Shown here piece after piece: positions 51,246-63,300 of a DNA stretch of 64,000 nt. The notes beneath the pieces were generated by a model. The model made no database searches. It was not told the origin of the DNA and saw only the letters and a list, made by a program, of their open reading frames with translations. Origin of the DNA: Tamarix chinensis (Eukaryota; Streptophyta; Magnoliopsida; Caryophyllales; Tamaricaceae). The stretch is taken from contig CM060175.1 in the NCBI GenBank assembly GCA_030549775.1, positions 65,399,245 through 65,463,244 on the forward strand, written 5' to 3'. The position numbers were made by a program, and so were the translations under genes. Each line of letters starts with the position of its first letter. Position 1 is the first letter of the stretch.

Positions 51246-52325
51246 ATTTGACTTGTAATAACTTGTAACATATGAAGTCTTAGATATGTTGACAACTTGA
51301 AGTGCATGAAATATTCTCCTTGAAAATATGTTATATAAATACAAGAATTACTCAACGTACACTTATTAAGGTTAGTCAAATTATTAATATTATTATCAAA
51401 GATAAATATTTTCATAGGTTCCATCACTAAGTATGTCCAATCGTTATTTTATTGAGAATCCATAGATGCTCTTGCATCATATAGTGGTGGATGGTGAAGC
51501 AAATGACGAGGCTTTGGTGGAACTTGTTAAAGCAAAGGGGTAGGGAACGAAATGGAAATCCATTGCAAGGGAGGGAAGTGTGACAGAGAGATGTGTTGCT
51601 TGATTGTTGTGACATTTTTGGTGATAGTAAAAAGGAGAAAGGTAAGGAAAGAAAGCATTCAGTTGGTGTTGCTATCTTTTAATAGAAAATATAGGGAGGA
51701 AGGGAGGTTGTCTGGGAGATTTAATGTGAAGTTTGTGAGTATGTATTTACATACATATATACATATACATATATATATATACATGCATGTAGAGAGGGAG
51801 ATGGGGAGTGAGGCACAATCATGAAAGGACAAGATGTTCAACACAACCCATGAGTAGAAGAGATGGGAGTTGATAGGTGATGATGAGGGTAGGGTGTAGC
51901 TTATGGAATTATGTTATGGGGTACGACAGAGGAGATATGGTCAGGAGAGTTGTTTCATTCAAGAGGAGGGAGAAGAAGGAAAATAAGGTTGGGCATGGGA
52001 AAAAGAAAATGAGAGGGGAAAAAATAAAAAGAAGGAAAGAAAATAAGTTTGGGTTTTGGATTAGAGCAAGGTTTAAATAATTTAGGTTAGGGTATTTAGG
52101 ACAAATTAATTATCAACTATATAGGGTTAGGTTTATGTTAAAAACATATTAATGGCTCAGAATAGGACTAGTATTAGGTTAATATTTTTGTTAATCAGGT
52201 TTAGAATTAACTAAAATTTGGGATGTTACATTTTGTCCCAATTGGCTTGCTTCTCCCCCTTCCTCTTCAAGGCATGCACCCTCTCTTACGTGTGTCCCTC
52301 TCTTTTCCCTTCGTGGAACCTGCCC
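51246..52325. mobile_element. Transposon-derived flank with an inverted LTR-like end
   Basis: No coding similarity. AAATTTGGGATGTTACA at about 52215-52231 is the reverse complement of a TGTAACATCCCAAA-type LTR start, so an older minus-strand LTR probably lies to its left. A TACATATA microsatellite is at 51750-51790. The DNA right of 52232 continues past the solo LTR into 55544 onwards. Confidence 0.35.
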
Positions 52326-54766
52326 TGTAACACCCCTAAAATTCACAGTTAAATTTTTTTATTTATATAGAAAACCATATGCTAAAACAAGGGGTGTTAT
52401 CGCCGTGATCGGCATAAGATTGACCCCCGACCAATCTCATACCAACCACAAGACTAGAAAATTTAAAGGTATAATATGAGTAATAAATAAGACCAAAATA
52501 GTTCCAATACTTTATAAATAAAACAGAGTGCGCAAATGTTAGAGTTGATATAGAAATGGAAAGCGAATACAATAATGCCCCTTATGGGGAAATAAAACGG
52601 TAAATAAAACAACAGGAAGCTCAGATAAAGGTAAGTCTAGACAACACCCTCTCAGACCCCATGACAAGTACATCAAGCCATCACTCAGCCCCACTCAAGG
52701 TATCATAGGCGTTAAAGTCATCACATGCATCGTCTCCTACCTGCACAAAATTAGGAGGGGCCACTGCTCGTGGAAATGAACAGCACTCATGAGAGGGGTG
52801 ATCAGTATGTTACGTACCGAGTAAGATAACCATATGGCTAAGACCATACAAATATAATAGGCAAATGATGCATGCAGTGAGTCAATCCGGTTAATCCTAA
52901 TCATTAGAATTCAGGCCATTAATTCTGTTTTCACACAACTCTCGATTCATGTCGGAGGATCAAAAACGAGAACCCCACTATTATAACCAATGGATCAAAA
53001 ACACCTAGGGTAGGACACTCCTGGCCATTATTATTCCCCGGTAGATCAGTCTCCAGGCAAAGTGCTTCCAACCACTATTATGTCGGAGGATCAATCTGAC
53101 CCCGACTATCATGATGTTCCACTATAAGTGTTTAGTATTTTTTTTCCATAACTTATTATCATTTAAGGTTTGTTTTACTAAGCTCGGGATCCCCCACTAT
53201 TATAACCGGTGGATTGGAAACATCTAGGGCAAAATGCTCCTAGCTACTATTATTCACTGGTGGATCGATCTCTAGGGCATAATGCACCTGACCACTATTT
53301 TTGCTAATGGATCGGTCTGGACCCGACTCAATAATCTTTCACTTTAATTGGTTAGTGTCTTATTCAACAGTTACCTTCTTACTAGACATGCATGCCCCAC
53401 TGAACTTCCCATTCTCATCCTCTCACTCCAGCTCCCCTGAATTGTCCCGTCCCATATATTGGGATCTTTACACACCCTAGGACTCTAATACTTCTTCCTT
53501 ACCTTTCCCTTACTCACCATGAAAACCCCAAACTCCAGAGCACGTGGATCAAGGCACACTTTCTCATATCTCCGCTTCAGCCCACTATTGCCCTATAGAG
53601 TTTTCCTCATAAATCCTAATCTGGCTTATGTGGCCCTAACCTCTCCTTATCATACATGGCCCATTCTCCCTTTGTTTCCAACCCATCACACCACACAAAC
53701 CACACCCAAACATCATAACCTTACTTTCCATTCTTCACATATGATAATTAAACCCTAGTTGGTCATTGTAAATCCTAGTACTTCTCATTTCTTTTACGCT
53801 ATCCCTTCATCCACACACTCCACCCTCCTTTCCACTTGATTCATCCCCATTCATAAAGAACCCTCCTAGTCTCAAACTCTCACTCCAACCACTCACCATC
53901 AACTCTCTCCACATACTTCCCCCACTTATAGTTTTTTTCCCACAAATCCTAGTTAAGTTCCTTATGCACACTTCTACTAACCCATGTACTATTTTTCACC
54001 CATGGAGTCCAATCACCCCAAAATATTCTTCCCTTACCATGCTTAACACTTAAACCACCTTTTTCCCACGTAAACTTTACCCCCATGCAAAGGATGACAC
54101 CCCATGTAAGCCTTACACTCCCCATGCAAGATTTGCTCCAACCCTTCATTTTATTATTATTATCCCTTTATTTTATCCCCAATGAATCATAAGGTACTTA
54201 GGCCCATTTTCCACTTCTTCCTAATCACTCCACCCTCTTCATTTCTTTTGGCTCCCCACAACCTCATCATACCACCTAAGGCCCCCTAGCATGCATGTAA
54301 TATTATAGCAACTATACATAAAAGCTTATCATAAATTATAAGTCATACCACCCATATCACACATATCATAACACATACACAACTTACCTTACCGCCATTT
54401 ATAGCAAGTTGCACTACAAGTATTTTATTCCATACTCACATATAATACAAGCACATATCCAAAACACCCATGAACACATAAAACATGAAATTTAGCCTCA
54501 ACCACATCCTTACCTCAGAGGACACGGGGTTTGGATCATGTATCCTACGCCTCCTTAAGAGAAGGGTTTGATTCACCTATAAGAATAGAACACTAACATT
54601 AACTTCCCTTTTACTCCTTTTATTTATTTATTGTCCTCTAACTAAATATTAGTAAAAAGACTAATAATAGTAATGATAATAATAATAATCATGATAATAA
54701 TAATAAGATTACTAATAATAATGATAATAAGAATAGTAATAATAATAACAACAATAATAATAAGAT

Positions 54767-54811
<45 letters not shown>

Positions 54812-54812
54812 T

Positions 54813-54851
<39 letters not shown>

Positions 54852-55538
54852 AATGATAAGACTAATAATAACAAATATGTAAAATAAATTACACTTAAGT
54901 AAAAACAAGGGTTAGGGAACAACCAAGGGCAGATGTGGCAGATAGGGTAGTGGCGGCGGTGGTAGCACAAGGGTCGTGGAGGTGGCGGTGATTAGAAAGA
55001 CGCAATTTTGGGGTTAGAAAATGGAAAGGGAAGTGGTGGTTGTGAGGTGGTAGGGTTCCTAGGTCAGAGGGGGTTGTAGTGGTGGGGGTGGCGTGACATG
55101 GTGGTGGCATAGACGGTGATGGCGGTGGTGGTCGAATGTAGAGGAAAGGAAATGAGGGGGGCATGTTGGATGGCCGAGAAGGGAGGGAAGGAAGAGAAGT
55201 GGGTTGGGCGGCCCACAGGGGGAAGAAAAAAGGAAAAATAAAAATGAAATAATTTTTGGAAGTAGGATATTTAATTATCTATATGGATAAATTATTTTAA
55301 TAAATTAATTTATTTAAAATTTAAAATAGTAATTTAATAGGATGATTTTAATAAAATATGATTTTGGAAAATTTTTTAAATAAAAATAGTATGATAAAGT
55401 AACAAAATATTTATTTTAATTTATTAAATAATCATATCCATTTTTATAAAAATTATTAACTTAATAATTTAAAAATTAAATTATCCCAAATGAAGATTAA
55501 TTATTAAATTTTAGATTCTAAAATTTTGGGGTATTACA
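52326..55538 (-). mobile_element. Solo LTR, 3.2 kb, with perfect 5-bp target duplication
   Basis: Left edge TGTAACACCCC and right edge GGGGTATTACA are LTR termini read from the minus strand. TGCCC flanks both sides directly (52321-52325 and 55539-55543). It shares with the two large LTRs the block around 52790-52850 (GAACAGCACTCATGAG..GTACCGAGTAAG) and the GGTGGATC repeats at 52970-53330. No internal region is present, so it looks like the product of LTR-LTR recombination. Confidence 0.9.
54655..54870. repeat. AAT/AAC trinucleotide microsatellite
   Basis: About 215 bp of AATAAT and ATG words ending in a clean (AAC)n run of about 13 units (54813-54850), inside the solo LTR. It corresponds to the ATT arrays of the large LTRs on the opposite strand. 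Confidence 0.9.
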
Positions 55539-55543
55539 TGCCC

Positions 55544-55860
55544 TCCTTACATCTGCCTTGCAATTTAGCCCATAACCACCAGCTTATAGCTGCTCTATCC
55601 CTTTCTTCCCCATTTGTGTCACGTGAAATACCAAGCCAAACTATGCCCAAGCCATGCCTCGATCCTTGAACCACTCGACCATTCCCATTTCACATCCTCA
55701 AACCATTCCCTCTATAAATACCCCTCGTCTTTATCTCTTACTTAGATTTACAACTCACACAAATTCCCCCCAACTCTCTCTTCCTCCCCCAACCCCTTTA
55801 TTTGATTATTTGAATCATCAATTCCAATCCCTGGCGTTGGATATTTATATTAGCTAATTT
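55544..55860 (+). mobile_element. LTR-like promoter region with TATA box
   Basis: TCTATAAATACCCCTCG at about 55711-55727 matches the TATA context of the two large LTRs, in a CT-rich setting. With the solo LTR removed, the CT-rich DNA at 52240-52325 joins this segment smoothly, so the solo LTR interrupts an older LTR. Its other edges were not found. Confidence 0.45.
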
Positions 55861-58738
55861 TTTGATCTCATGTTTAGCTAAATTAAAGTAATTAGCTTAG
55901 ATAGTATAAGGTAAAGATTGATGCCAAAATCTCTGTTAATTGGAGAAGGGAATTGAAGATAATCAGAGTAGTTTAGACTTCCTTGGGAAAAATAATATTA
56001 ACATAAAGTTTAATGAGTTCAATTCCATTTGTTCCTATAAAATTAGGGATATATATTGAATTAGACACAATCACTAGACCTTCAAAGACACTCTCGGTTA
56101 ATTGACTAGTCTATACTATTAAATTTGAACAAACTTCTTTACCAAATGTTCCTTTTTCATATATTAAAATTGCAATGAGAGTTTGACCATAGGTGTTCTC
56201 ATTCTTGATTTCATCTATGCTATAATTGAACTATTCTTGCTTGTTTAACAATGATAACTTAGTTATCCTTCTTCATTGTAATATTGGTGTAATGGATTGC
56301 CAATATTTATGATAATATAATAATTAAAACCTAATTCCCCCAAAATAACAATCATCATTTACTGCAAAAAAGGGCATACTTGTAAACTTAACCTATCAAT
56401 TTTTACACAAAAATAATTTTTTTTAACGAATAATGCCTTTTTATGCCATTGATTACTTTTAAGCTAGTTGAATAACCGGTAAGTTTGCAAATGAGTCAAT
56501 TTGGTCACAAATTGGATCAATGTTAACTCACCTCATTTGTTTAGTTGAATGAGTTGAGTTTGAGCCTTAATTTTAGGCCCATTTATTACATGAGACAAAA
56601 TTGAGTACAAAAAAAAATTAGGATTCACTCATTTATGACATTAAGCTTGTGAGCTATGCTGGTTTAAGCACCGGGCTCACAAGCTTAGCTTAACTTGGCT
56701 CGGTTGTTTAGTTGAATGAGTCGAGTTCGAGCCTAAAGATGTTTTGTTTGGCTCGAATCATTTACAACCATAATAACTAGTGTTTTTTTTTATAAAAAAA
56801 AACTATGTAAGAAAATAACAAGGTTATTACTACATAGATATAAGCATTCGATTTGTTTAGCATTTAGCCATCTTGATCTTCAACTCTAAGTTAGCATTAC
56901 TAAATAAAGTCTAAATTGGTTAATAAGTTAGGTTTTCAAAAAATAAGTTACATTTGTTTATTGGATGTTTTTTTAAAAGAATAATAATAATCTTTCCCTT
57001 AAGAAGCTAATACATAAGTTTTTGATAAGTTATAACTATATTCTTATATTTTATTTTATTTTTAAATACCAAATTGATTTTTATTTTTTCTCTTGTTGAT
57101 TTAAATATGCCCCTTTATTTCATTCTATACTCTTTCAACTGGCTCAACATCCATATTTGCCATATATATATATAGGCAACATATCAATTTTTAATTATTA
57201 ACTATAATTTAAACTAGCAAGTAACAACCGCCCTTTTTTTGGCAAACTTTTGAACTAGCAACTAACTGCTTCAAAAATAGCAATCATTAAATCACGTAAA
57301 TTTGCGTCTTACAAGATGAACATATAAATTTATTGTTCTTAATAAGACTGCATAATTATATAAACATTGGTGCATAAATGAGCTATGTTAATGGGATATG
57401 GGGACAATTTTGATTTGAAAAATATATTACTACTATATTATATCTATCCATGATATCCTTTTAATTTGTTCCCTTTTAGGATAACATTACCATGACAAAC
57501 ATATAGTAAAATTGCTATTTTTCATCATCACTCATTTGGGATAGAGGTGGTAAATCTTTAACAATGATGTATTCAAAAGTCATCATTATAGATAAGTAAT
57601 TAATGATGATTTTTTTTCAATAAACCACTATTATATATTATCTTTAAGTTATTGTCAAATTTAGTTTGCAAATACTACCAACGACTTGTCCCTCTCTTCC
57701 ATTCCTATCAAAAATAAAATTTCACATACCATTTCATTCTTTTGCTTATGCTTTATTTATCACTCTAGGTTTGTAGTATCTCAATGATGAAGAGGATTTT
57801 TTTAATGCATATACAACTAAGGACAACAATGATTTGTATAATATTAATTGCTTGTCAATTTACCTCAAATATAACCAAGGCTTGCCTTTATTATGCTCTT
57901 TTCTTCTAATGTGTGGGGTTTTGTTTATGCACAACAATGATGCATGACTAGTTTTTGTCTAAGTACTCACATCTTGAATAGTTGTCACATGGAAATTTTT
58001 TGACAAATTGTCACAAATATAAATTTTAGCTATAAATATTTTAAATCAATGAAGTTATATTACACTTATGAATTGAGTTATCATTAGTTTTTTTTTGTAA
58101 ATTCCATATATATACTTGTTGTAATAAATCATTAGAATATTAGATTATGAGGAAAAAATGTAAATGAACCATTGCAGTTCTTTGCCATGATATAATCCTA
58201 TAACAAAAATCTCTTTCCCTATTGTATTATAGAAAATGTCAACTAGCCTATAGTTGAAATAACATGTATAATAAATGTCCTTATTTATTATACACAATGT
58301 TTTCTTATTAATAGTTGACATGACGTCTACACATGACAATGGTTTTGTGGGAAAACATTCATTATATTCTATATACATTTTTGAAATGATAAGATAAGAA
58401 GTTGGAATGGTTTGAGGACATCTTTATAAATATGTATGTATGTATGTATATATGTATGTATATCAACATTGCTCACATGTCACTCCTCTATACTTCCATT
58501 TGTCTTGTCTTTATAAAATTTATAAAATCTTTCTAAAATATCATTTTTATCATATTATACTTTGTTCAATTATGGTTCTTTGTAACAATGAAGAAGATGA
58601 AGATAGATTCCTTCTATATTCAAGACTACAAGGATAATTTCCTCATTAATTTGTCCCAAATATACAAGTTTACTCATCAATTTATGTCAAATGGGTGTTG
58701 ATGAGTTTATCATCCATTTGGGCCATAATTTGGTATCT
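55861..58738. other. Intergenic AT-rich DNA with a direct repeat
   Basis: No gene recognised. A 33-bp segment (TTGTTTAGTTGAATGAGT plus YGAGTTYGAGCCT) occurs at 56537 and again at 56704. The rest is AT-rich, with short TA runs. Confidence 0.5.
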
Positions 58739-58746
58739 CTTACATG

Positions 58747-58999
58747 CAGGGACGAAGCCAGAGAAAAAAATCCATGGGGTCCCAACATAATTAATTCTCA
58801 GTCATAGTTTCTTAAAAAGGGATCTTGAAGTGCTTCCAGTGGGTATTGAACTCACATCCTCCAGTTTAATATAGAGGGGGTCCAACCACCATGGACAATT
58901 TTGTGCTACAATACTTCTCTTATTTATATATAATATATATTTATAGAATATTTCATGGGGTCAGGCAACCCCATGTGTTCTATACTGGCTCCGTCCATG
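58747..58999. mobile_element. hAT-type miniature element (MITE), 253 bp, 8-bp target duplication
   Basis: The left end CAGGGACGAAGCCAG and the right end CTGGCTCCGTCCATG (reverse complement CATGGACGGAGCCAG) form a 15-bp terminal inverted repeat with two mismatches. CTTACATG flanks it perfectly at 58739-58746 and 59000-59007. The 8-bp duplication and CAGGGRCGGAGCCAG-type ends place it with plant hAT elements. It is too short to encode a transposase. Confidence 0.92.
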
Positions 59000-59007
59000 C
59001 TTACATG

Positions 59008-59355
59008 TGTGACAATTCGACCCATATAGTTTGTACGTAAGGTGAGAAAACTAGAAATCCCAACCATAGTTCTTGTGGGACACTACTTCCTTGGTTGAAA
59101 GTTGGTAACCAGTAGTTTAATTCTTAACTAAGTTTGTGGCAAATTTAATCATTTGAATTTTGATAAAAGAGTCCCAGAATTTGAAACTTATAGTCACACA
59201 AAACAAACACAAATCTTGAGAGCACAATTGTCATCAATTTGTCCCAAATGACAATTTCTACTATAATATATAAGAATATTGAAGATTAAAAGTACCCCTA
59301 TAGATATTCACTTCTATAAAATCATCATTTCTATTATAATATGAGAAACAATAAC

Positions 59356-59397
<42 letters not shown>

Positions 59398-60889
59398 TGG
59401 ATGATATTTGCCTTTGTAACTCTTTTTTTTATTTAGAAGAAACTATCATGGTGTATAAAACCACTAAAGACTACAACTTTTCTAGATGACTTTAAATCAA
59501 AGTAGGGTAATTGGATCATTCATGTATTTATTTAATGCCATATTTTGTATAAATATATTTCCACATTGGTAGTTTCCTTATTTATCATGTTTCAATATTT
59601 TGCGTTCTTTTATTATTATTATTATAAGAGAAAAAAATATTTCCTTGCTTGCTCTATGTTTTGATGTAATTGAAAGATGATAAAGATGAAGCAAAAGCCT
59701 CATTGTGCTTATTACTTTATTGTGTAATACATGCACTTAGACTTTCCCCATTGTAGTGTCTTTGGTGAACCCATCTTGAAGGGGTGACTAATCTCAGAGA
59801 AAAGGAAAGAAAAATTACATTTATTCATAAGTAACCCCTTATAAAATGAAATTAAAGGCATTGTAAATCCAATTATTTGATATACATTTCTTTTTCTCTA
59901 ATGAATCCTAGATTGGTTAATTAGTATGCACATTTTTTTTTCATTTTCTTCCATAATATTCATTTTCCTTGTTAATGTGTCACAAAAATGTAAACTATTA
60001 ATGCAAATTTCGACAAATACTTATGATTAAAAAAAGAAGAGATATCACAACAATTATTCAAATAAAACAACCTTTGCAAGGGTACAACAATGGTAATTTT
60101 ACCTTCATAAGTTCATTATAGTTAGGGTTTTATCTTTTAAACTTTATTTTTTTTTCAATTTAAAGGCAAATAATTCATTATATACCCATCCACTCCCCAA
60201 ATTTAGAGGCTAGAGGTTGCTTATTTTATTGAACCACCGCATTCAATCTCTAATGGTGAATCTATTTAGAAAATTAACATAGTATGCCTATGTGAAATCT
60301 CAAAGTTACATTTCATTTATGTTGTTCTTTATCTTCATCTTTACCACTCCTATTTCCATACTATCTACCAGGAGAACTCACTATACCTACATTGACATAC
60401 ACTTTTTAGGACTCATTTTTCAATCATCCCATTCTTATACAACTCATCTTATTACTCATTCATCCTCATTAAAGTATTGAGTTTTTTTTTGCACTTCTTT
60501 TCATTTTCTTCATAAATATTTCTGGCACATATCACCACATAGTTAGTGTTGCTTCTTTCATTATTTTTTTCTCTCTTATCTTCAATAATCATTACCACTA
60601 TTTGAGGTTATCGTTGTGTAAGATGCAAAAATTCTATTCACATCTATTATACTATGAGTAATTAAATCTCTCCCTAGTTTCTCCTCTGGGTTGTTTTTAT
60701 AGAAGTTGAACTTTCTTTTAATCTGATCTGTGCATTACATTCATCACTTATGTGAATTTGTGTAACCTGAATTAGTCTTATGATAATGTTCTTTTATTTC
60801 TACTGAGCTTACTTGTTGTATTTGTTTTAATTAGTGTTGTTGTTCACGGTTAATTGAAGATTTTATGTGCATTAGACTGCATAAACATG
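59008..60889. other. Intergenic AT-rich DNA, no gene
   Basis: No recognised protein or RNA. A (TA)n run lies at 59360-59395. A short frame at 60292-60480 has a hydrophobic start but no similarity or supporting context. Confidence 0.5.
59360..59395. repeat. (TA)n microsatellite, about 36 bp
   Basis: A perfect run of alternating T and A. Confidence 0.95.
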
Positions 60890-63300
60890 GATCGTATATA
60901 GATGTAAGCAAACCATTAATCTTAGAGAATATGCTGATGGAGTAGAGGCTTTTATTAGTCTTACTATTATTATGAATGAATAAAGTGGTCATGAGTTAAG
61001 TGTTTCTACTCAATTAAGATGAAAGTTGATAAAATTAGGAATCATTTACTGATGCATGGAATTGATAAAGGGTACACTCAATGGGTATGCAATAGAAAGA
61101 CAATTAGTGTATTCATTAATAAGACAAATGATGGCAACATGAGGTTGAACTATTTGAAAACAAGGCACATAAAGTAAAAGATAATTTTAGGGATTGTCTT
61201 GATATGTTTGAAAAGTTGGTTGTCGATGTAAGGATGCTCTAGTATAATGGTTGTACTAATTTCACAACGTTATAGGCTATAATAAGATTGTAGAACTCAA
61301 AAGTAGGTGATGGGTTATATATAAATGATTTGTTCTCATTACTTGAACTGTTAAAACAAATGTTTCCAAAGGGTAATGCTCTTTTTTATCACACTTATGT
61401 GACCAAGAAAGTTCTATATTATATGGGATTAAATTATGGATAAATTATATTTACATAAATGATTACATCTTTTACTAAAATGAAAATCCATCACTTTTGT
61501 TGCCTGGAATTTCAAGCATCAAAATATAAGAAACCTACTATTTCATCAAGGGACTTGTGGTATTTTATAATTGTATGTAGTTTTGATGTCAGTTTCATAA
61601 CTTTGAAGAAGTGAAGAACCTAACATAATAAGTGCTAAGAAAATGTGATATAAGAAACTTTGACATCTGGTAAATTCTCTTTTAGTGGAAGTCATTTGTT
61701 CACATGTTTTTTAATTCAGGCCATGAGGTACAAAATTTACACCTTTCACAATCCACTAGTGGAATGAGTCCTTTTAGTGAAAACATCAACTATAGTTTAT
61801 GGCTAGTGACATGGGTGATATATAATATTTTTCCATCTCTATGCATGAAATACAAGTAGTTGATGTTATCGTTGATATTTTTAGGCTTAGTTAGTTGGGC
61901 ATGATTTAGATGTTTATTTAGTGCCTCCTGTTAGTGATTTGAAGCTTATGTAGGGTTATGGTTAGAGCATTTGACACACATCACCAAGAGTATTTCATAT
62001 TGAGAGTAATACTTTTCGCATGATAAATGATTTTATGGCATATGATAACCTCTTTGGATATAGTGTTCATAGACATTATACATGTCCTATATGTGAAGAC
62101 AATACAAAATTTTGTCAATTGAAATATAGTAAGAAGTTTTCTTATCTCATATGTCGTAGATTATTTCTTACTAACCATCGTTATTGTAGGTAACAAAAGA
62201 CCTTTAGTAAATATTATAAAGAGTCATTATCTCCTATGCCTTAAGAGGTGAATAAGAATTTGAAAAGGCGTAAAAATTGAATTTTCTTTTTGGTAGAAAA
62301 AAGTACCAAGGAAGTTCATTCAAGTGGTTGGAAGAATAGGTTAATTTTCTTTGACCACACATATGACTTTTTTTTCTTATCATGCATATTAAGAAGAACA
62401 TATCTTATAGTATTATTGGTACATTTACAAATGTTTCTTTTAAGATTATGGATAAATACAATGTTAGGTTACAGATAGATGATGTAGAATACTAAATGTT
62501 TCTACCTCTAATATATTATACTCTATTTAAAAATTAGAAATTTAATTTTTGTTAATGCTTAAGTAGAGTTAAAGTTTCAGATGGGAGTTTATCAAAAATC
62601 TCAAGCCTTATGTGTATAAAATACTCGAGATTAGTGGGAATAAAATCTCATGATCATCCTCATATTCTTCTTCATTTTTTTTATCTATGGTTGTGCATTT
62701 TATTATGCCTAAGTGAATTCGTAATGCCATATCAATGCTTTGTCTTTTCTTTATGGATTTTTACATTAACGTCATTGTTCTAATTGGTTGGCCTCAATGT
62801 AATGACAACTCGTAATTACATAATGTTTGTTTGGATTTTTTCCCACCATCAATCTTTGTCATCATTCTTCATTTAATAGTTCAATTTGGTTAGTTATGTC
62901 AAATTATGTAACCAAATTCATAATCATTAGATGTATCCCTTTAAGTACTTAAAATGGTATGTAAGGAATCCTAATAGATATAAAGGATGCATTAATGAAG
63001 CTTATCTTGTGGAGGAAGCAATTTAATTTTACTATGAATTCTTACTAGAACCTTATGCCCTAAATATTCTAAGATCTAGACATAATAGGATCCACAAAGG
63101 TGAAGGGTATATGATGTCATGTGCAATCCATTTATGATTCTATCATGCCTTCAAGGGCTAATTTGTATGTCCTTCATAACACAGTTGATGTTGAACCTTA
63201 TATGAAAGAACACATTGATGTATTGAGGTATTTGTATCCATCTAAAAGCCAAAAATGGATAATAAACTAACATAATGGTTCATTCAATTCAAGGAGGAGA
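60890..63300 (+). pseudogene. Decayed CACTA (En/Spm) TNP2-like transposase
   Basis: Across three frames the order of a plant CACTA transposase is kept. The start is near MDRI (60887), followed by GVEAFISL, HGIDKGYTQWVCNRK (about 61055) and LLELLKQMFPKGNALFYHTY (about 61338). Next are DVYLVPPVSDLKLM (about 61910), INDFMAYDNLFGYSVHRHYT (about 62026), CPICEDNTKFCQLKYSKKF and RRLFLTNHRYC. The last pieces are MYPFKYLKWYVRNPNRYKGC and INEAYLVEEAI (about 62930-63030). Many stops and frameshifts make it inactive. CACTA termini and a 3-bp target duplication were not found in the window. Confidence 0.85.

Noticed and set aside
60292..60480. 62-residue frame with a hydrophobic start like a signal peptide
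   Set aside because: AT-rich intergenic DNA yields such frames often; no family similarity, no promoter or splicing context.
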